From Pseudomonas purpurea (lineage in GTDB: Bacteria > Pseudomonadota > Gammaproteobacteria > Pseudomonadales > Pseudomonadaceae), in the NCBI RefSeq assembly GCF_039908635.1, contig NZ_CP150918.1:558001-622000 (forward strand): DNA of 64,000 nucleotides, written 5' to 3'. Position 1 is the first letter of the stretch. Each line of letters opens with the position of its first letter. The notes beneath the pieces are model-generated. The model had not been told where the DNA came from. It did no database searches and worked only from the letters and a program-made list of their open reading frames with translations. Shown here one piece after another: positions 18,981 to 28,981 of the stretch. The translations under genes and the position numbers were made by a program.

Positions 18981-20600
18981 TTACAACAGGATGGTGCGGA
19001 TGTCGCCCAACAGGTCGCTCAGACGCTTGGTGAAGCGTGCAGCAGCGGCGCCATTGATCACGCGGTGATCGTAGGACAGCGACAGTGGCAGCATCAGCTT
19101 CGGCTGGAAGGCTTTGCCGTCCCAGACGGGCTGGATGGTTGCCTTGGACACGCCGAGGATCGCCACTTCCGGCGCGTTGACGATCGGCGTGAAGCCGGTG
19201 CCGCCAATGTGGCCGAGGCTGGAGATCGTGAAGCAGGCGCCTTGCATGTCGTCCGCCGAGAGCTTCTTGGTCCGGGCTTTCTCAGCCAGGGAAGCGGCTT
19301 CGGCAGCCAGTTGCAGCAGGCTCTTCTGGTCGACGTTCTTGATGACCGGTACGAGCAGGCCATCCGGGGTGTCGACGGCGAAGCCGATGTTCACGTACTT
19401 CTTGCGGATGATCGCTTTGCCGCTTGGCGCCAGCGAACTGTTGAAGTCCGGCAGTTCCTTGAGCAGGTGCGCGCAGGACTTGAGCAGCAGTGGCAGCACG
19501 GTCAGCTTGACGCCAGCCTTCTCGGCCACGGCTTTCTGAGCGACACGGAATGCTTCCAGCTCGGTGATATCCGCCGAGTCGAATTGCGTGACGTGAGGCA
19601 CGTTCAGCCAGCTGCGGTGCAGGTTGGTTGCGCCAGCCTGCATCAGGCGGGTCATCGGCACTTCTTCGGTTTCACCGAAGCGGCTGAAGTCCACGACCGG
19701 GATCGGAGGAATACCGGCACCGCCGGTTGCGCCTGCGGCCGGAGCTTCCTTGGCCTTCTGCATCATGGCCTTGACGTAAACCTGCACGTCTTCTTTCAGC
19801 ACGCGACCGTGTGGGCCGCTTGGGCTGACGGCGTTCAGCTCGACGCCGAACTCGCGAGCCAGCTGACGAACCGCCGGGCCTGCGTGAACCTTGGCACCGC
19901 TTGGCGCTGGCGCAGCCGCCGGGGCCTGCACGGCCTCGGCTTTTGCAGCAGGCGCTGGCGCGGCGGCAGCGGCTTGCGCTGGGGCAGGTGCGGCAACCGG
20001 AGCAGCAGGTGCCACAGCACCGGCCACTTTCAGCTTGAGGATGAAATCGCCAGTACCGACTTCGTCTTCGAGTTTGACTGCGATGCTTTCCACGACGCCG
20101 GCAGCCGGCGAAGGGATTTCCATGCTCGCCTTGTCGGACTCCAGGGTGATCAGCGATTGATCAGCCTCGACGGTGTCGCCGACCTTGACCAGCACTTCGA
20201 TGATCTTGGCCTTGCCCGACGAGCCGATGTCCGGGACGTGAATGTCCTGAATAGTGGCCGCAGCAGGCGCAGCGGCTGGCGCCGGAGCAGCAGCCGGGGC
20301 TGGCGCAGCAACGGGTGCTGCCGCCTGCGCAGGAGCGGCGGCCGGAGCCGCAGGTGCCGCAGCGGCGCCCTCGACTTCCAGCTCCATCAACTCGTCGCCT
20401 TCTTTCAGGCGGTCGCCCAGCTTCACTTTCAGGCTCTTGATGACGCCGGCCTTGGGGGCCGGGATCTCCATGCTCGCCTTGTCCGACTCAAGAGTCAGCA
20501 GGCTCTGGTCAGCTTCGATGCGATCACCGACCTTGACCATCAGTTCAATTACTTCACCTTCACCGCTGCCGATGTCAGGTACGCGAATGAGTTCGCTCAC
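18981..20600 (-). CDS. aceF: Pyruvate dehydrogenase E2, dihydrolipoamide acetyltransferase AceF
   Basis: Core acetyltransferase of the pyruvate dehydrogenase complex, which passes the acetyl group to CoA; 539 residues. Two N-terminal lipoyl domains have lipoylated Lys41 and Lys157, both in TLESDKASMEIP. They are separated by Ala/Pro-rich swinging linkers. The peripheral subunit-binding domain is near 245-285 (AGPAVRQLAREFGV). The C-terminal catalytic domain ends with the active-site motif YDHRVINGAAAARF, His512. Two lipoyl domains, rather than the three of E. coli, is normal for pseudomonads. It starts 11 nt after aceE on the same transcript. Confidence 0.97.
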   Translation of the reverse strand: MSELIRVPDIGSGEGEVIELMVKVGDRIEADQSLLTLESDKASMEIPAPKAGVIKSLKVKLGDRLKEGDELMELEVEGAAAAPAAPAAAPAQAAAPVAAPAPAAAPAPAAAPAAATIQDIHVPDIGSSGKAKIIEVLVKVGDTVEADQSLITLESDKASMEIPSPAAGVVESIAVKLEDEVGTGDFILKLKVAGAVAPAAPVAAPAPAQAAAAAPAPAAKAEAVQAPAAAPAPSGAKVHAGPAVRQLAREFGVELNAVSPSGPHGRVLKEDVQVYVKAMMQKAKEAPAAGATGGAGIPPIPVVDFSRFGETEEVPMTRLMQAGATNLHRSWLNVPHVTQFDSADITELEAFRVAQKAVAEKAGVKLTVLPLLLKSCAHLLKELPDFNSSLAPSGKAIIRKKYVNIGFAVDTPDGLLVPVIKNVDQKSLLQLAAEAASLAEKARTKKLSADDMQGACFTISSLGHIGGTGFTPIVNAPEVAILGVSKATIQPVWDGKAFQPKLMLPLSLSYDHRVINGAAAARFTKRLSDLLGDIRTILL

Positions 20601-20611
20601 AGAGTGTCTCC

Positions 20612-23257
20612 TCAGCAGTCCAGTGGGTTGCGTTTTTCCGGGTTGATACCGAACTTGGCGATGGCTTCAGCCACAACCTTGGGTTCGATGTCACCACGGT
20701 CAGCCAGTGCTTCCAGGGCTGCCAACACCACGAAATGACGGTCGACTTCGAAGAAATGACGCAGTTTCTTGCGGCTGTCGCTACGGCCGAAACCGTCGGT
20801 GCCCAGCACTTTGAATTCCTTGGACGGAACCCACTGACGGATCTGCTCGGCGAACAGCTTCATGTAGTCGGTAGAAGCAATGACCGGACCTTTACGGCCG
20901 TTCAGGCACTCTTCAACATAGCTCAGCTTAGGCTTCTGGCCCGGGTGCAGACGGTTGGTGCGCTCGACGGCCAGGCCGTCGCGACGCAGTTCGTTGAAGC
21001 TGGTAACGCTCCACACGTCAGCGCCGACGTTGAACTCTTCACGCAGAATCTTCGCCGCTTCACGGACTTCACGCAGGATGGTGCCGGAGCCCATCAGTTG
21101 AACGTGGTGCGCCGCTTCGCGGTTGTCTTCTTCGAGCAGGTACATGCCCTTGATGATGCCTTCCTCTACACCGGCCGGCATGGCTGGCTGCTGGTAGGAC
21201 TCGTTCATCACGGTGATGTAGTAGAAAACGTCCTGCTGCTCTTCGGTCATCTTCTTCATGCCGTCCTGGATGATCACCGCCAGCTCGTAGCCGTAGGTTG
21301 GATCAAAGGTGCGGCAGTTCGGGATGGTGGCAGCCAGGATGTGGCTGTGACCGTCTTCGTGTTGCAGGCCTTCGCCGTTCAGCGTAGTCCGGCCGGCGGT
21401 GCCGCCGATCAGGAAGCCGCGGGTACGGCTGTCGCCGGCAGCCCAGGCCAGGTCGCCGATACGCTGGAAGCCGAACATCGAGTAGAAGATGTAGAACGGC
21501 AGCATTGGCTGGTTGTGGCTGGAGTACGAAGTACCGGCAGCGATGAAGGAGCTCATGGCGCCCGCTTCGTTGATGCCTTCTTCGAGGATCTGGCCCTTCT
21601 TGTCTTCGCGGTAGAACATCACCTGGTCTTTATCGACTGGCTCGTAGAGCTGGCCGACGGAGGAGTAGATGCCCAACTGGCGGAACATGCCTTCCATACC
21701 GAAGGTACGGGCTTCGTCCGGGATGATCGGGACGATACGCGGACCGATTTCCTTGTCCTTGACCAGTTGCGCGAGGATCCGCACGAACGCCATGGTGGTG
21801 GAAATCTCACGGTCGCCCGAGCCATCGAGAATGGCCTTCAGGGTGTCCAGCGACGGTGTCGGAACGCTGAAGCTCTGCGCGCGACGCTGTGGCACGAAAC
21901 CGCCCAGTGCAGTGCGGCGCTCGCTGAGGTAGCGGGCTTCGGCGCTGTTCGGTTCCGGCTTGAAGAACGGCAGGTTTTCCAGTTCGTCGTCTTTGACTGG
22001 AATGTCGAAGCGATCACGGAACAACTTCAAGCTGTCGACATCGACTTTCTTGGTGTTGTGCGCGGTGTTTTTCGCTTCGCCGGCACCGGTGCCATAACCT
22101 TTGATGGTCTTGGCCAGGATGACGGTTGGTTGTTCTTTGTGGTTGACCGCTTCGTGGTACGCCGCGTAGACCTTGTACGGGTCGTGGCCGCCACGGTTGA
22201 GTTTCCAGATCTCGTCGTCGGACAGATCGGCAACCATCGCCTTGAGTTCTGGCGAGTTGAAGAAGTGTTCACGCACGAACGCGCCGTCTTTGGCTTTGTA
22301 GTTCTGGTACTCGCCGTCGATGACTTCGTCCATGCGGCGTTGCAGGATACCGTCGACGTCCTTGGCCAGCAGTGGGTCCCAGAAACGGCCCCAGATGACT
22401 TTGGTCACGTTCCACTGAGCACCGCGGAACACGCCTTCGAGTTCCTGGATGATCTTGCCGTTGCCGCGAACCGGGCCGTCGAGGCGCTGCAGGTTGCAGT
22501 TGATGACGAAGATCAGGTTGTCCAGCTTCTCGCGGCCTGCCAGGGAGATCGCGCCCAGGGATTCCGGCTCGTCGCACTCGCCGTCGCCCAGGAAGCACCA
22601 GACTTTTTGCTTGCCTTCAGGGATGAAGCCACGGGCTTCCAGGTACTTCATGAAGCGTGCCTGGTAGATCGCCTGGATCGGGCCCAGACCCATGGATACA
22701 GTCGGGAACTGCCAGAAGTCAGGCATCAGCCATGGGTGCGGATAGGACGACAAGCCCTGGCCGTCGACTTCCTGGCGGAAGTTGTTCATCTGGTCTTCGG
22801 TGATGCGGCCTTCCATGAACGCACGGGCGTAAACGCCTGGCGAGGTGTGACCCTGGAAGTAGATCAGGTCGCCGCCGTGTTCATTGGTCGGGGCCTGGAA
22901 GAAGTAGTTGAAGCCGATGTCATACAGGGTTGCGCTGGAAGCGAAGCTGGAGATGTGACCGCCCAGGTCAGAATCTTTCAAGTTCGTGCGCATAACCATG
23001 GCCATCGCGTTCCAGCGTACCAGCGAGCGAATGCGGCGTTCCATGAACAGGTCGCCAGGCATGCGTGCTTCGTGGGTAACGGGAATCGTGTTGCGGTACG
23101 GCGTAGTGATGGCGTAGGGCAGTTGCGAGCCGCTGCGGGTCGCGAGTTCGCCCATACGGGTCATCAGATAGTGAGCACGGTCTTCGCCTTCTTTGTCGAG
23201 AACCGATTCCAGGGCGTCCAGCCATTCCTGGGTTTCGACGGGATCGAGGTCTTGCAT
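20612..23257 (-). CDS. aceE: Pyruvate dehydrogenase E1 component AceE (homodimeric)
   Basis: Thiamine-diphosphate-dependent decarboxylase that feeds acetyl groups to AceF, 881 residues. The ThDP-binding motif GDGECDEPES...INCNLQRLDG is near residues 230-265. Other family segments include GGHISSFASSATLYDIGFNYFF split over residues 99-120 and GEGLQHEDGHSH near 630. ATG 23257 has GGAG 7 nt upstream. First gene of aceEF; the 382-nt upstream region carries paired GntR-type operator candidates. Single-chain homodimeric E1 is the usual gammaproteobacterial form. Confidence 0.97.
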   Translation of the reverse strand: MQDLDPVETQEWLDALESVLDKEGEDRAHYLMTRMGELATRSGSQLPYAITTPYRNTIPVTHEARMPGDLFMERRIRSLVRWNAMAMVMRTNLKDSDLGGHISSFASSATLYDIGFNYFFQAPTNEHGGDLIYFQGHTSPGVYARAFMEGRITEDQMNNFRQEVDGQGLSSYPHPWLMPDFWQFPTVSMGLGPIQAIYQARFMKYLEARGFIPEGKQKVWCFLGDGECDEPESLGAISLAGREKLDNLIFVINCNLQRLDGPVRGNGKIIQELEGVFRGAQWNVTKVIWGRFWDPLLAKDVDGILQRRMDEVIDGEYQNYKAKDGAFVREHFFNSPELKAMVADLSDDEIWKLNRGGHDPYKVYAAYHEAVNHKEQPTVILAKTIKGYGTGAGEAKNTAHNTKKVDVDSLKLFRDRFDIPVKDDELENLPFFKPEPNSAEARYLSERRTALGGFVPQRRAQSFSVPTPSLDTLKAILDGSGDREISTTMAFVRILAQLVKDKEIGPRIVPIIPDEARTFGMEGMFRQLGIYSSVGQLYEPVDKDQVMFYREDKKGQILEEGINEAGAMSSFIAAGTSYSSHNQPMLPFYIFYSMFGFQRIGDLAWAAGDSRTRGFLIGGTAGRTTLNGEGLQHEDGHSHILAATIPNCRTFDPTYGYELAVIIQDGMKKMTEEQQDVFYYITVMNESYQQPAMPAGVEEGIIKGMYLLEEDNREAAHHVQLMGSGTILREVREAAKILREEFNVGADVWSVTSFNELRRDGLAVERTNRLHPGQKPKLSYVEECLNGRKGPVIASTDYMKLFAEQIRQWVPSKEFKVLGTDGFGRSDSRKKLRHFFEVDRHFVVLAALEALADRGDIEPKVVAEAIAKFGINPEKRNPLDC

Positions 23258-23639
23258 GGCTTGCTCCAGGGCGGAAAGGCTACCAGAATCGGTTGCCTGA
23301 GTTTGCGACTGGCCTTGTGGGCAGACGATATAAATTCTTGGATTGCCGAAGGTTGATTCGGCGGCGTGTAGTTTTACTACAAATCGTCGGCCATTTCAGC
23401 CTTTCGAATGTATATACGAGTAGTAAAACTACAGAAGAACGGCTTGTGGCCTCCTGCTGCGTTGTGAGAATAATCGTTAAGGTTGGTCTTTTGCCAACAA
23501 AGAAAGGTGAAAGCTTGATGCTGGCTGCCAAGAAAATTCTTTTTTCAGCTATTTCTAACTTTTGTTCGACAGTCCATCGCGTAGTGCATTTGATGCGTTC
23601 ACTACAGACCGCCCTTTCTACGCCGATCAAGGATAGCCC
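23258..23639. promoter_or_regulatory. aceE-glnE divergent control region with paired GntR-type operators
   Basis: 382 nt without a gene. TGTAGT-TTT-ACTACA (23367-23381) and GTAGT-AAA-ACTAC (23420-23432) both fit the TNGT-N3-ACNA pattern used by FadR/PdhR/LldR-type GntR regulators. Their centres are 52 bp apart, about five helical turns. A hairpin, GCCGAA-GGTTGA-TTCGGC (23345-23362), adjoins the first. Nearer glnE, GTAGTG (23581-23586) and CACTAC (23600-23605) form a further inverted repeat around GCAT-TTG-ATGC. A PdhR-like repressor of aceE is inferred; its gene is not in the window. Confidence 0.6.
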
Positions 23640-26580
23640 ATGAGCCTCCCTTCGCTTGCCGAACTGCCCGCCATTCTCCAGCCGTTTGTCAGCCGTGCCG
23701 AGCAGTCGTTCCGTGCCGCGGTTGCCACGCTGGACCATGACCATGGCTTGTCCACCTGGTCGCCCGAACGCTGGGCCGCATTCGCCCGTGTGACCGCTGC
23801 CAGCGACTTCGTGATTGAACAGAGCGTTCGTGATCCTTTGATGTTGCTTGAGCTGGCGCAGTCCGGGGAGCTTGAGCGCAGCCTCGCCCCCGGCGAGTTG
23901 TGCGGGCAAATCGCGGCCGCCGTGCAAGCCGCGACCACCGACGATGAGTTGGGGCGCGTGCTGCGCCGCCAGCGGACCCGCCTGCAAGTGCGGATCATCT
24001 GGCGCGACCTGACGCGTCAGGCCGACCTGATCCAGACCTGCCGCGACCTCTCGGACATGGCCGACGCCAGCATCGACCAGGCGTATCAATGGTTGTATCA
24101 GCGCCACTGCCAGCAGTTCGGTACACCGACCGGGCGGCGCAGTGGCGAGCCGCAGCAGATGGTCATCCTCGGCATGGGCAAGCTCGGCGCCGTCGAGCTC
24201 AACCTGTCGTCGGACATTGACTTGATCTTCGCTTACCCCGAGGGCGGTGAAACAGTCGGTGTGAAACGTGCGCTGGACAATCAGGAGTTCTTTATTCGTC
24301 TGGGCCAGCGGTTGATCAAGGCGCTGGACCCGATGACCGTCGACGGTTTTGTGTTCCGCGTCGACATGCGCCTGCGGCCTTATGGTTCGTCCGGCGCGCT
24401 GGTGCTCAGCTTCAATGCGCTGGAGCAGTACTACCAGGACCAGGGCCGCGACTGGGAACGCTACGCGATGATCAAGTCGCGGGTGGTGGCCGGCGATCAA
24501 GTGGCCGGTGCGCAACTGCAAGACATGCTGCGCCCGTTCGTTTATCGGCGTTATCTGGACTTCTCGGCGATTGAAGCGCTGCGCACCATGAAGCAGTTGA
24601 TCCAGCAGGAAGTGCGGCGCAAAGGCATGGCCGACAACATCAAGCTCGGCTCCGGCGGCATTCGCGAAGTCGAGTTTATTGCCCAGGCGTTCCAGTTGAT
24701 CCACGGTGGCCGCGACCTGAGTTTGCAGCAGCGCCCGCTATTAAAAGTGCTGAGTACGCTGGAAGGGCAAGGTTATCTGCCGCCAGCAGTGGTCAGCGAG
24801 TTGCGCGACGGTTACGAGTTTCTGCGATACACCGAACATGCGATCCAGGCGATTGCCGACCGCCAGACCCAAATGCTCCCGGACGGCGCGCAGGATCAGG
24901 CGCGCATTGCCTTCATGCTCGGGTTCGCCGATTGGGCGTCGTTCCATGAGCGGCTGATGTATTGGCGCGGTCGCGTTGATTGGCACTTCCGTCAGGTCAT
25001 CGCCGACCCTGACGAAGAAGAGGGTGAGGAAAGCGAAGTGGTGGTCGGCGGTGAATGGCTGCCGCTCTGGGAAGAAGCTCAGGACGACGAAGCGGCGTGC
25101 CGACAGTTGGAAGAGGGCGGTTTCATCGATGCAAGCAAGGCCTTGAAGGCGCTGGCCGGCTTGCGCAGCAGCCCGCAATTGCGTTCGATGCAGCGTCTGG
25201 GGCGTGAGCGTCTGGATGTGTTCATCCCGCGCTTGCTGGCCCAGGCCGTGGAACATGCCAGCCCGGACCTGGTGCTGGAACGCGTGCTGCCTTTGGTTGA
25301 GGCGGTGGCGCGGCGTTCGGCTTATCTGGTGTTGCTCACCGAAAACCCCGGTGCGCTGCGGCGGTTGTTGACCTTGTGCGCGGCGAGCCCGTGGATCGCC
25401 GAGCAGATCACCCGTTTCCCGTTGTTGCTCGACGAGTTGCTCAACGAAGGTCGCCTGTTCAAGCCGCCGCTGGCGCCGGAACTGGCCGCCGAGTTGCGCG
25501 AGCGCCTGACGCGGATTCCCGAGGATGACCTCGAACAACAGATGGAAGCCCTGCGCCATTTCAAACTGGCGCACCGTTTGCGGGTGGCCGCCTCGGAGAT
25601 CGCCGGCAGCCTGGCGCTGATGAAAGTCAGCGATTACCTGACCTGGCTCGCCGAAGCGATTCTGGAGCAAGTGCTGGCGCTGGCATGGCGTCAAACCGTG
25701 GCCAAATACGGTTCGCCGCAACGCAGCGACGGCACACTGTGCGACCCGGGGTTCATCATTGTCGGTTACGGCAAGGTGGGCGGCCCTGGAGCTGGGGCAT
25801 GGCTCGGACCTGGACCTGGTGTTCATTCACGACGGCGATCCGCAGGCGGAAACCGATGGCGTGAAACCGATCGACGGCGCGCAGTTTTTCACCCGTCTCG
25901 GCCAGCGCATCATTCATTTGCTGACCACCCAGACCAACTCCGGCCAGTTGTATGAGGTTGACATGCGCTTGCGTCCGTCCGGTGCGTCGGGGCTGCTGGT
26001 CAGTTCGCTCGGCGCGTTTGCGCGTTATCAGGAGAATGAAGCCTGGACCTGGGAACATCAGGCGCTGGTGCGGGCGCGGGTGCTGGTGGGCAGTCAGGAT
26101 GTCGGCCAGGCATTCGAGAAGGTCCGGGCGCAGGTTTTGGGGCGTGAGCGTGACTTGTCGATGCTGCGCCAGGAGGTCAGCGAGATGCGTGCCAAGATGC
26201 GCGACAACCTTGGCAGCAAGGCGACCGCCGCCGGCACTGCGGCAAATGCCTTCGAAGCCACGGCGCCGTTCGATCTCAAGCAGGACGCCGGAGGTATCGT
26301 CGATATTGAATTTATGGTGCAATACGCCGCTTTGGCGTGGTCCGACACGCACCCCTCGCTGCTGCGGTACACGGATAACATCCGGATACTCGAAGGGCTG
26401 GAGGAGGTCGGGTTGATGCCCGCCGACGATGCCAGCCTGCTGCGTGAGGCTTACAAGACCTACCGCGCCGCCGCTCATCGCCAGGCCCTGCAGAACGAGG
26501 CCGGGGTGATTGCCGGTGACCAATTCGTGGCCGAACGTCGCGAAGTGCTACGGATCTGGCGTGAGCTGGGGCTAAGCTGA
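23640..26580 (+). pseudogene. glnE: Glutamine synthetase adenylyltransferase/adenylyl-removing enzyme GlnE, frameshifted by one base
   Basis: Bifunctional regulator that adenylylates and deadenylylates glutamine synthetase in response to PII. Corrected length is about 979 residues, the usual size. The N-terminal deadenylylating nucleotidyltransferase domain is intact (ILGMGKLGAVELNLSSDIDL near residue 180). The second transferase domain should read GYGKxGG-LELGHGSDLDLVF, but an extra C in GGCCC at 25782-25786 (near residue 714) breaks the frame exactly there. Translation as read ends at 25955 with about 57 nonsense residues. The remainder is open in the +1 frame to 26580 and is well conserved. 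If real, the cell would keep deadenylylation but lose adenylylation; a sequencing indel is more likely. Confidence 0.9.
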
Positions 26581-26604
26581 AACCGACTCGGAATGTGGCG
26601 GGCT

Positions 26605-26740
26605 TTTGTGGCGAGGGAGCTTGCTCCCGCTCGGCGGCGAAGCAGTCGTAACTCAGTCGGCGCGGTGTGTCAGATAAAATGCAGTGGCAGGTTTTTGGGC
26701 GGCTTCGCAGCCCAGCGGGAGCAAGCTCCCTCGCCACAAA
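26605..26740. repeat. REPIN, long family (copy 1)
   Basis: TTTGTGGCGAGGGAGCTTGC and its complement GCAAGCTCCCTCGCCACAAA flank about 96 nt that contain GGCGAAGCAGTCGTAA and a complementary-looking GCTTCGCAGCC. It fills most of the 303-nt glnE-waaF gap. In P. aeruginosa ilvE occupies this gap; here nothing coding is seen. Confidence 0.9.
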
Positions 26741-26845
26741 GGTTTATGCTGACTGATGATGTGTACAGAATTGTTCCGACGAGCCCCAGCCGGCTCGTCC
26801 AAATGACCTGACAGCCAAGGCTGCAGGTGCTGGATTATCGAGGCG

Positions 26846-26863
26846 GGGAGGCTTATGCCTCCC
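26846..26863 (+). other. Stem-loop immediately before waaF
   Basis: GGGAGGC-TTAT-GCCTCCC, a perfect 7-bp stem, ends 20 nt before the waaF ATG and is followed by TTATTCGTTTG. It could be an attenuator, a processing site or a relic terminator. The waaF ribosome site (GTGGATA) is weak. Confidence 0.45.
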
Positions 26864-26883
26864 TTATTCGTTTGTGGATAACT

Positions 26884-27918
26884 ATGAAAATTCTGATCGT
26901 TGGGCCCAGTTGGGTCGGTGACATGGTGATGGCGCAGACACTCTTTCAGTGTCTGAAACAGCGTCATCCTCAGTGCGAAATCGACGTGCTGGCCCCCGAG
27001 TGGAGTCGGCCCATCCTTGAGCGCATGCCCGAAGTGCGCCAGGCCTTGAGCTTCCCGCTCGGCCACGGTGCGCTGGAGCTGGCAACGCGGCGGCGGATCG
27101 GCAAGTCCCTGGCCGGCCAGTACGACCAGGCGATTCTGCTGCCCAACTCGCTGAAGTCGGCGCTGGTGCCATTTTTCGCTGGCATTTCAAAGCGCACCGG
27201 CTGGCGTGGCGAGTTCCGTTACGGCCTGCTCAATGACGTGCGCAAACTCGATAAAGAACGCTACCCGCTGATGATCGAGCGCTTTATGGCGCTGGCCTAC
27301 GAACCGGGCGCCGACCTGCCCACGCCGTACCCGCGCCCGAGCCTGCAAATCGACCCGGGCAGCCGTGATGCGGCGTTGGCCAAGTTTGGCCTGACCCTTG
27401 ACCGTCCGGTGCTGGCGCTGTGTCCCGGTGCCGAGTTCGGCGAGTCCAAGCGCTGGCCGTCCGAGCACTACGCCAAGGTGGCGGAGGCGAAGAACCGTGA
27501 AGGTTGGCAAGTCTGGCTGTTCGGCTCGAAAAACGATCACGCGGTGGGCGAAGATATTCGCGCGCGGCTGATTCCGGGCTTGCGTGAAGAGTCCGTGAAC
27601 CTCAGTGGTGGGACCTCGCTGGCCGAGGCCATCGACTTGCTGTCCTGTGCCGATTCGGTGGTGTCCAACGACTCCGGCCTGATGCACGTTGCCGCTGCGC
27701 TGAACCGTCCGCTGGTGGCGGTTTATGGCTCGACGTCGCCGGGCTTCACCCCGCCGTTGGCCGAGAAGGTCGAGATCGTGCGTCTGGGCATCGAATGCAG
27801 CCCTTGCTTTGATCGCACCTGCCGCTTCGGCCATTACAACTGCTTGCGCCAGTTGATGCCGCAACCGGTGAACGAAGCCTTAGAACGCCTGCAAGGCGCT
27901 CCGGTAGAGGTCCGTTAA
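26884..27918 (+). CDS. waaF: ADP-heptose:LPS heptosyltransferase II WaaF
   Basis: GT9 enzyme that adds the second L-glycero-D-manno-heptose to the LPS inner core at the cytoplasmic face. The 344 residues begin MKILIVGPSWVGDMVMAQ, the family's N-terminal signature, which fixes the start at ATG 26884 rather than an in-frame upstream codon. The donor-binding C-terminal half contains CPGAEFGESKRWP and SNDSGLMHVAAAL. First gene of the waaF-waaC-waaG-waaP-wapP-wapQ run, whose members overlap or nearly abut. Confidence 0.96.
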   Translation: MKILIVGPSWVGDMVMAQTLFQCLKQRHPQCEIDVLAPEWSRPILERMPEVRQALSFPLGHGALELATRRRIGKSLAGQYDQAILLPNSLKSALVPFFAGISKRTGWRGEFRYGLLNDVRKLDKERYPLMIERFMALAYEPGADLPTPYPRPSLQIDPGSRDAALAKFGLTLDRPVLALCPGAEFGESKRWPSEHYAKVAEAKNREGWQVWLFGSKNDHAVGEDIRARLIPGLREESVNLSGGTSLAEAIDLLSCADSVVSNDSGLMHVAAALNRPLVAVYGSTSPGFTPPLAEKVEIVRLGIECSPCFDRTCRFGHYNCLRQLMPQPVNEALERLQGAPVEVR

Positions 27919-27919
27919 G

Positions 27920-28981
27920 TTGCGGGTATTGCTGATCAAGACTTCATCCCTGGGCGATGTGATCCACGCGTTGCCGGCATTGACCGACGCGATGCGGGCT
28001 ATCCCCGGGATCACATTCGACTGGGTGGTGGAAGAAGGCTTTGCCGAGATTCCGACCTGGCACCCGGCCGTGGGCAAAGTGATTCCGGTGGCGATCCGTC
28101 GCTGGCGCAAGAACCTCTGGCAGACCTTCAAAAGCGGCGAGTGGAAACGCTTCAAGCAAAGCGTTCGCGCCACGAAATATGACCTGGTGATCGACGCTCA
28201 GGGCTTGCTCAAAAGCGCCTGGCTGACCCGTTACGTCAACGCCCCGGTGGCCGGGCTCGATAAGGATTCGGCCCGCGAGCCGATGGCGGCGCGCTTTTAT
28301 TCGCGGCGTCTGGCGGTGGCCCGTGGGCAGCATGCGGTGGAGCGGCTGCGCCAGTTGTTTGCCGTGGCTCTGGGTTACGATTTGCCGCAAGGGCTGGGCG
28401 ACTATGGCCTGAACGTCGAGCGCCTGGTGGAACTGCCGCGCAAGAATCCCTACGTGGTGTTCCTGCACGGCACCACCTGGGACACCAAGCACTGGCCGGA
28501 AACCTATTGGCGTGAACTGGCCGAGCGCATGGGGCACCAGGGCATGGCGGTGAAACTGCCGTGGGGCAATCCGCTGGAGAAGGCCCGAGCCGAACGCATT
28601 GCCAAGGGCATGCGCAACGCCGAAGTGCTGCCCAAGTTGAACCTGGCGGGCGTCGCGCGGGTGTTGGCCGGCGCTCAAGCCTGCGTCGCGGTGGACACCG
28701 GCCTCGGTCACCTGGCCGCCGCGCTGGATGTGCCGACCGTGTCGTTGTTTGGCCCGACCAATCCGGGCCTGACCGGCGCCTATGGCAAGAGTCAGATTCA
28801 CCTGGCGAGCGACTTTTCGTGCGCGCCGTGCCTGCAAAAGAAATGCACTTATCAACCGAGCGCTGAAGACCAGCGCCGGTTCGACATCAAGCGCGAGTGG
28901 CCGCTGTGCTTCACTCGCCTGAACCCCGAGCGTGTCGCGAGCCGATTAAGCACGTTGTTACTGGCTGAGGAGCTGCGCTGA
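27920..28981 (+). CDS. waaC: Heptosyltransferase I WaaC
   Basis: GT9 enzyme that adds the first heptose to Kdo in the LPS core, 353 residues. It starts at TTG 27920, 1 nt after the waaF stop, because MRVLLIKTSSLGDVIHALPAL is the canonical N terminus. The ADP-heptose site contains HGTTWDTKHWP and VDTGLGHLAAALDVPTVSLFGPTNP. The stop TGA overlaps the next ATG (TGATG), so it is translationally coupled to waaG. Confidence 0.96.
   Translation: MRVLLIKTSSLGDVIHALPALTDAMRAIPGITFDWVVEEGFAEIPTWHPAVGKVIPVAIRRWRKNLWQTFKSGEWKRFKQSVRATKYDLVIDAQGLLKSAWLTRYVNAPVAGLDKDSAREPMAARFYSRRLAVARGQHAVERLRQLFAVALGYDLPQGLGDYGLNVERLVELPRKNPYVVFLHGTTWDTKHWPETYWRELAERMGHQGMAVKLPWGNPLEKARAERIAKGMRNAEVLPKLNLAGVARVLAGAQACVAVDTGLGHLAAALDVPTVSLFGPTNPGLTGAYGKSQIHLASDFSCAPCLQKKCTYQPSAEDQRRFDIKREWPLCFTRLNPERVASRLSTLLLAEELR

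Noticed and set aside
26581..26883. Missing ilvE between glnE and waaF as a recent deletion
   Set aside because: The gap holds a REPIN and no ilvE remnant. From memory, other non-aeruginosa pseudomonads also have glnE next to waaF, so this is probably the normal order for the group.
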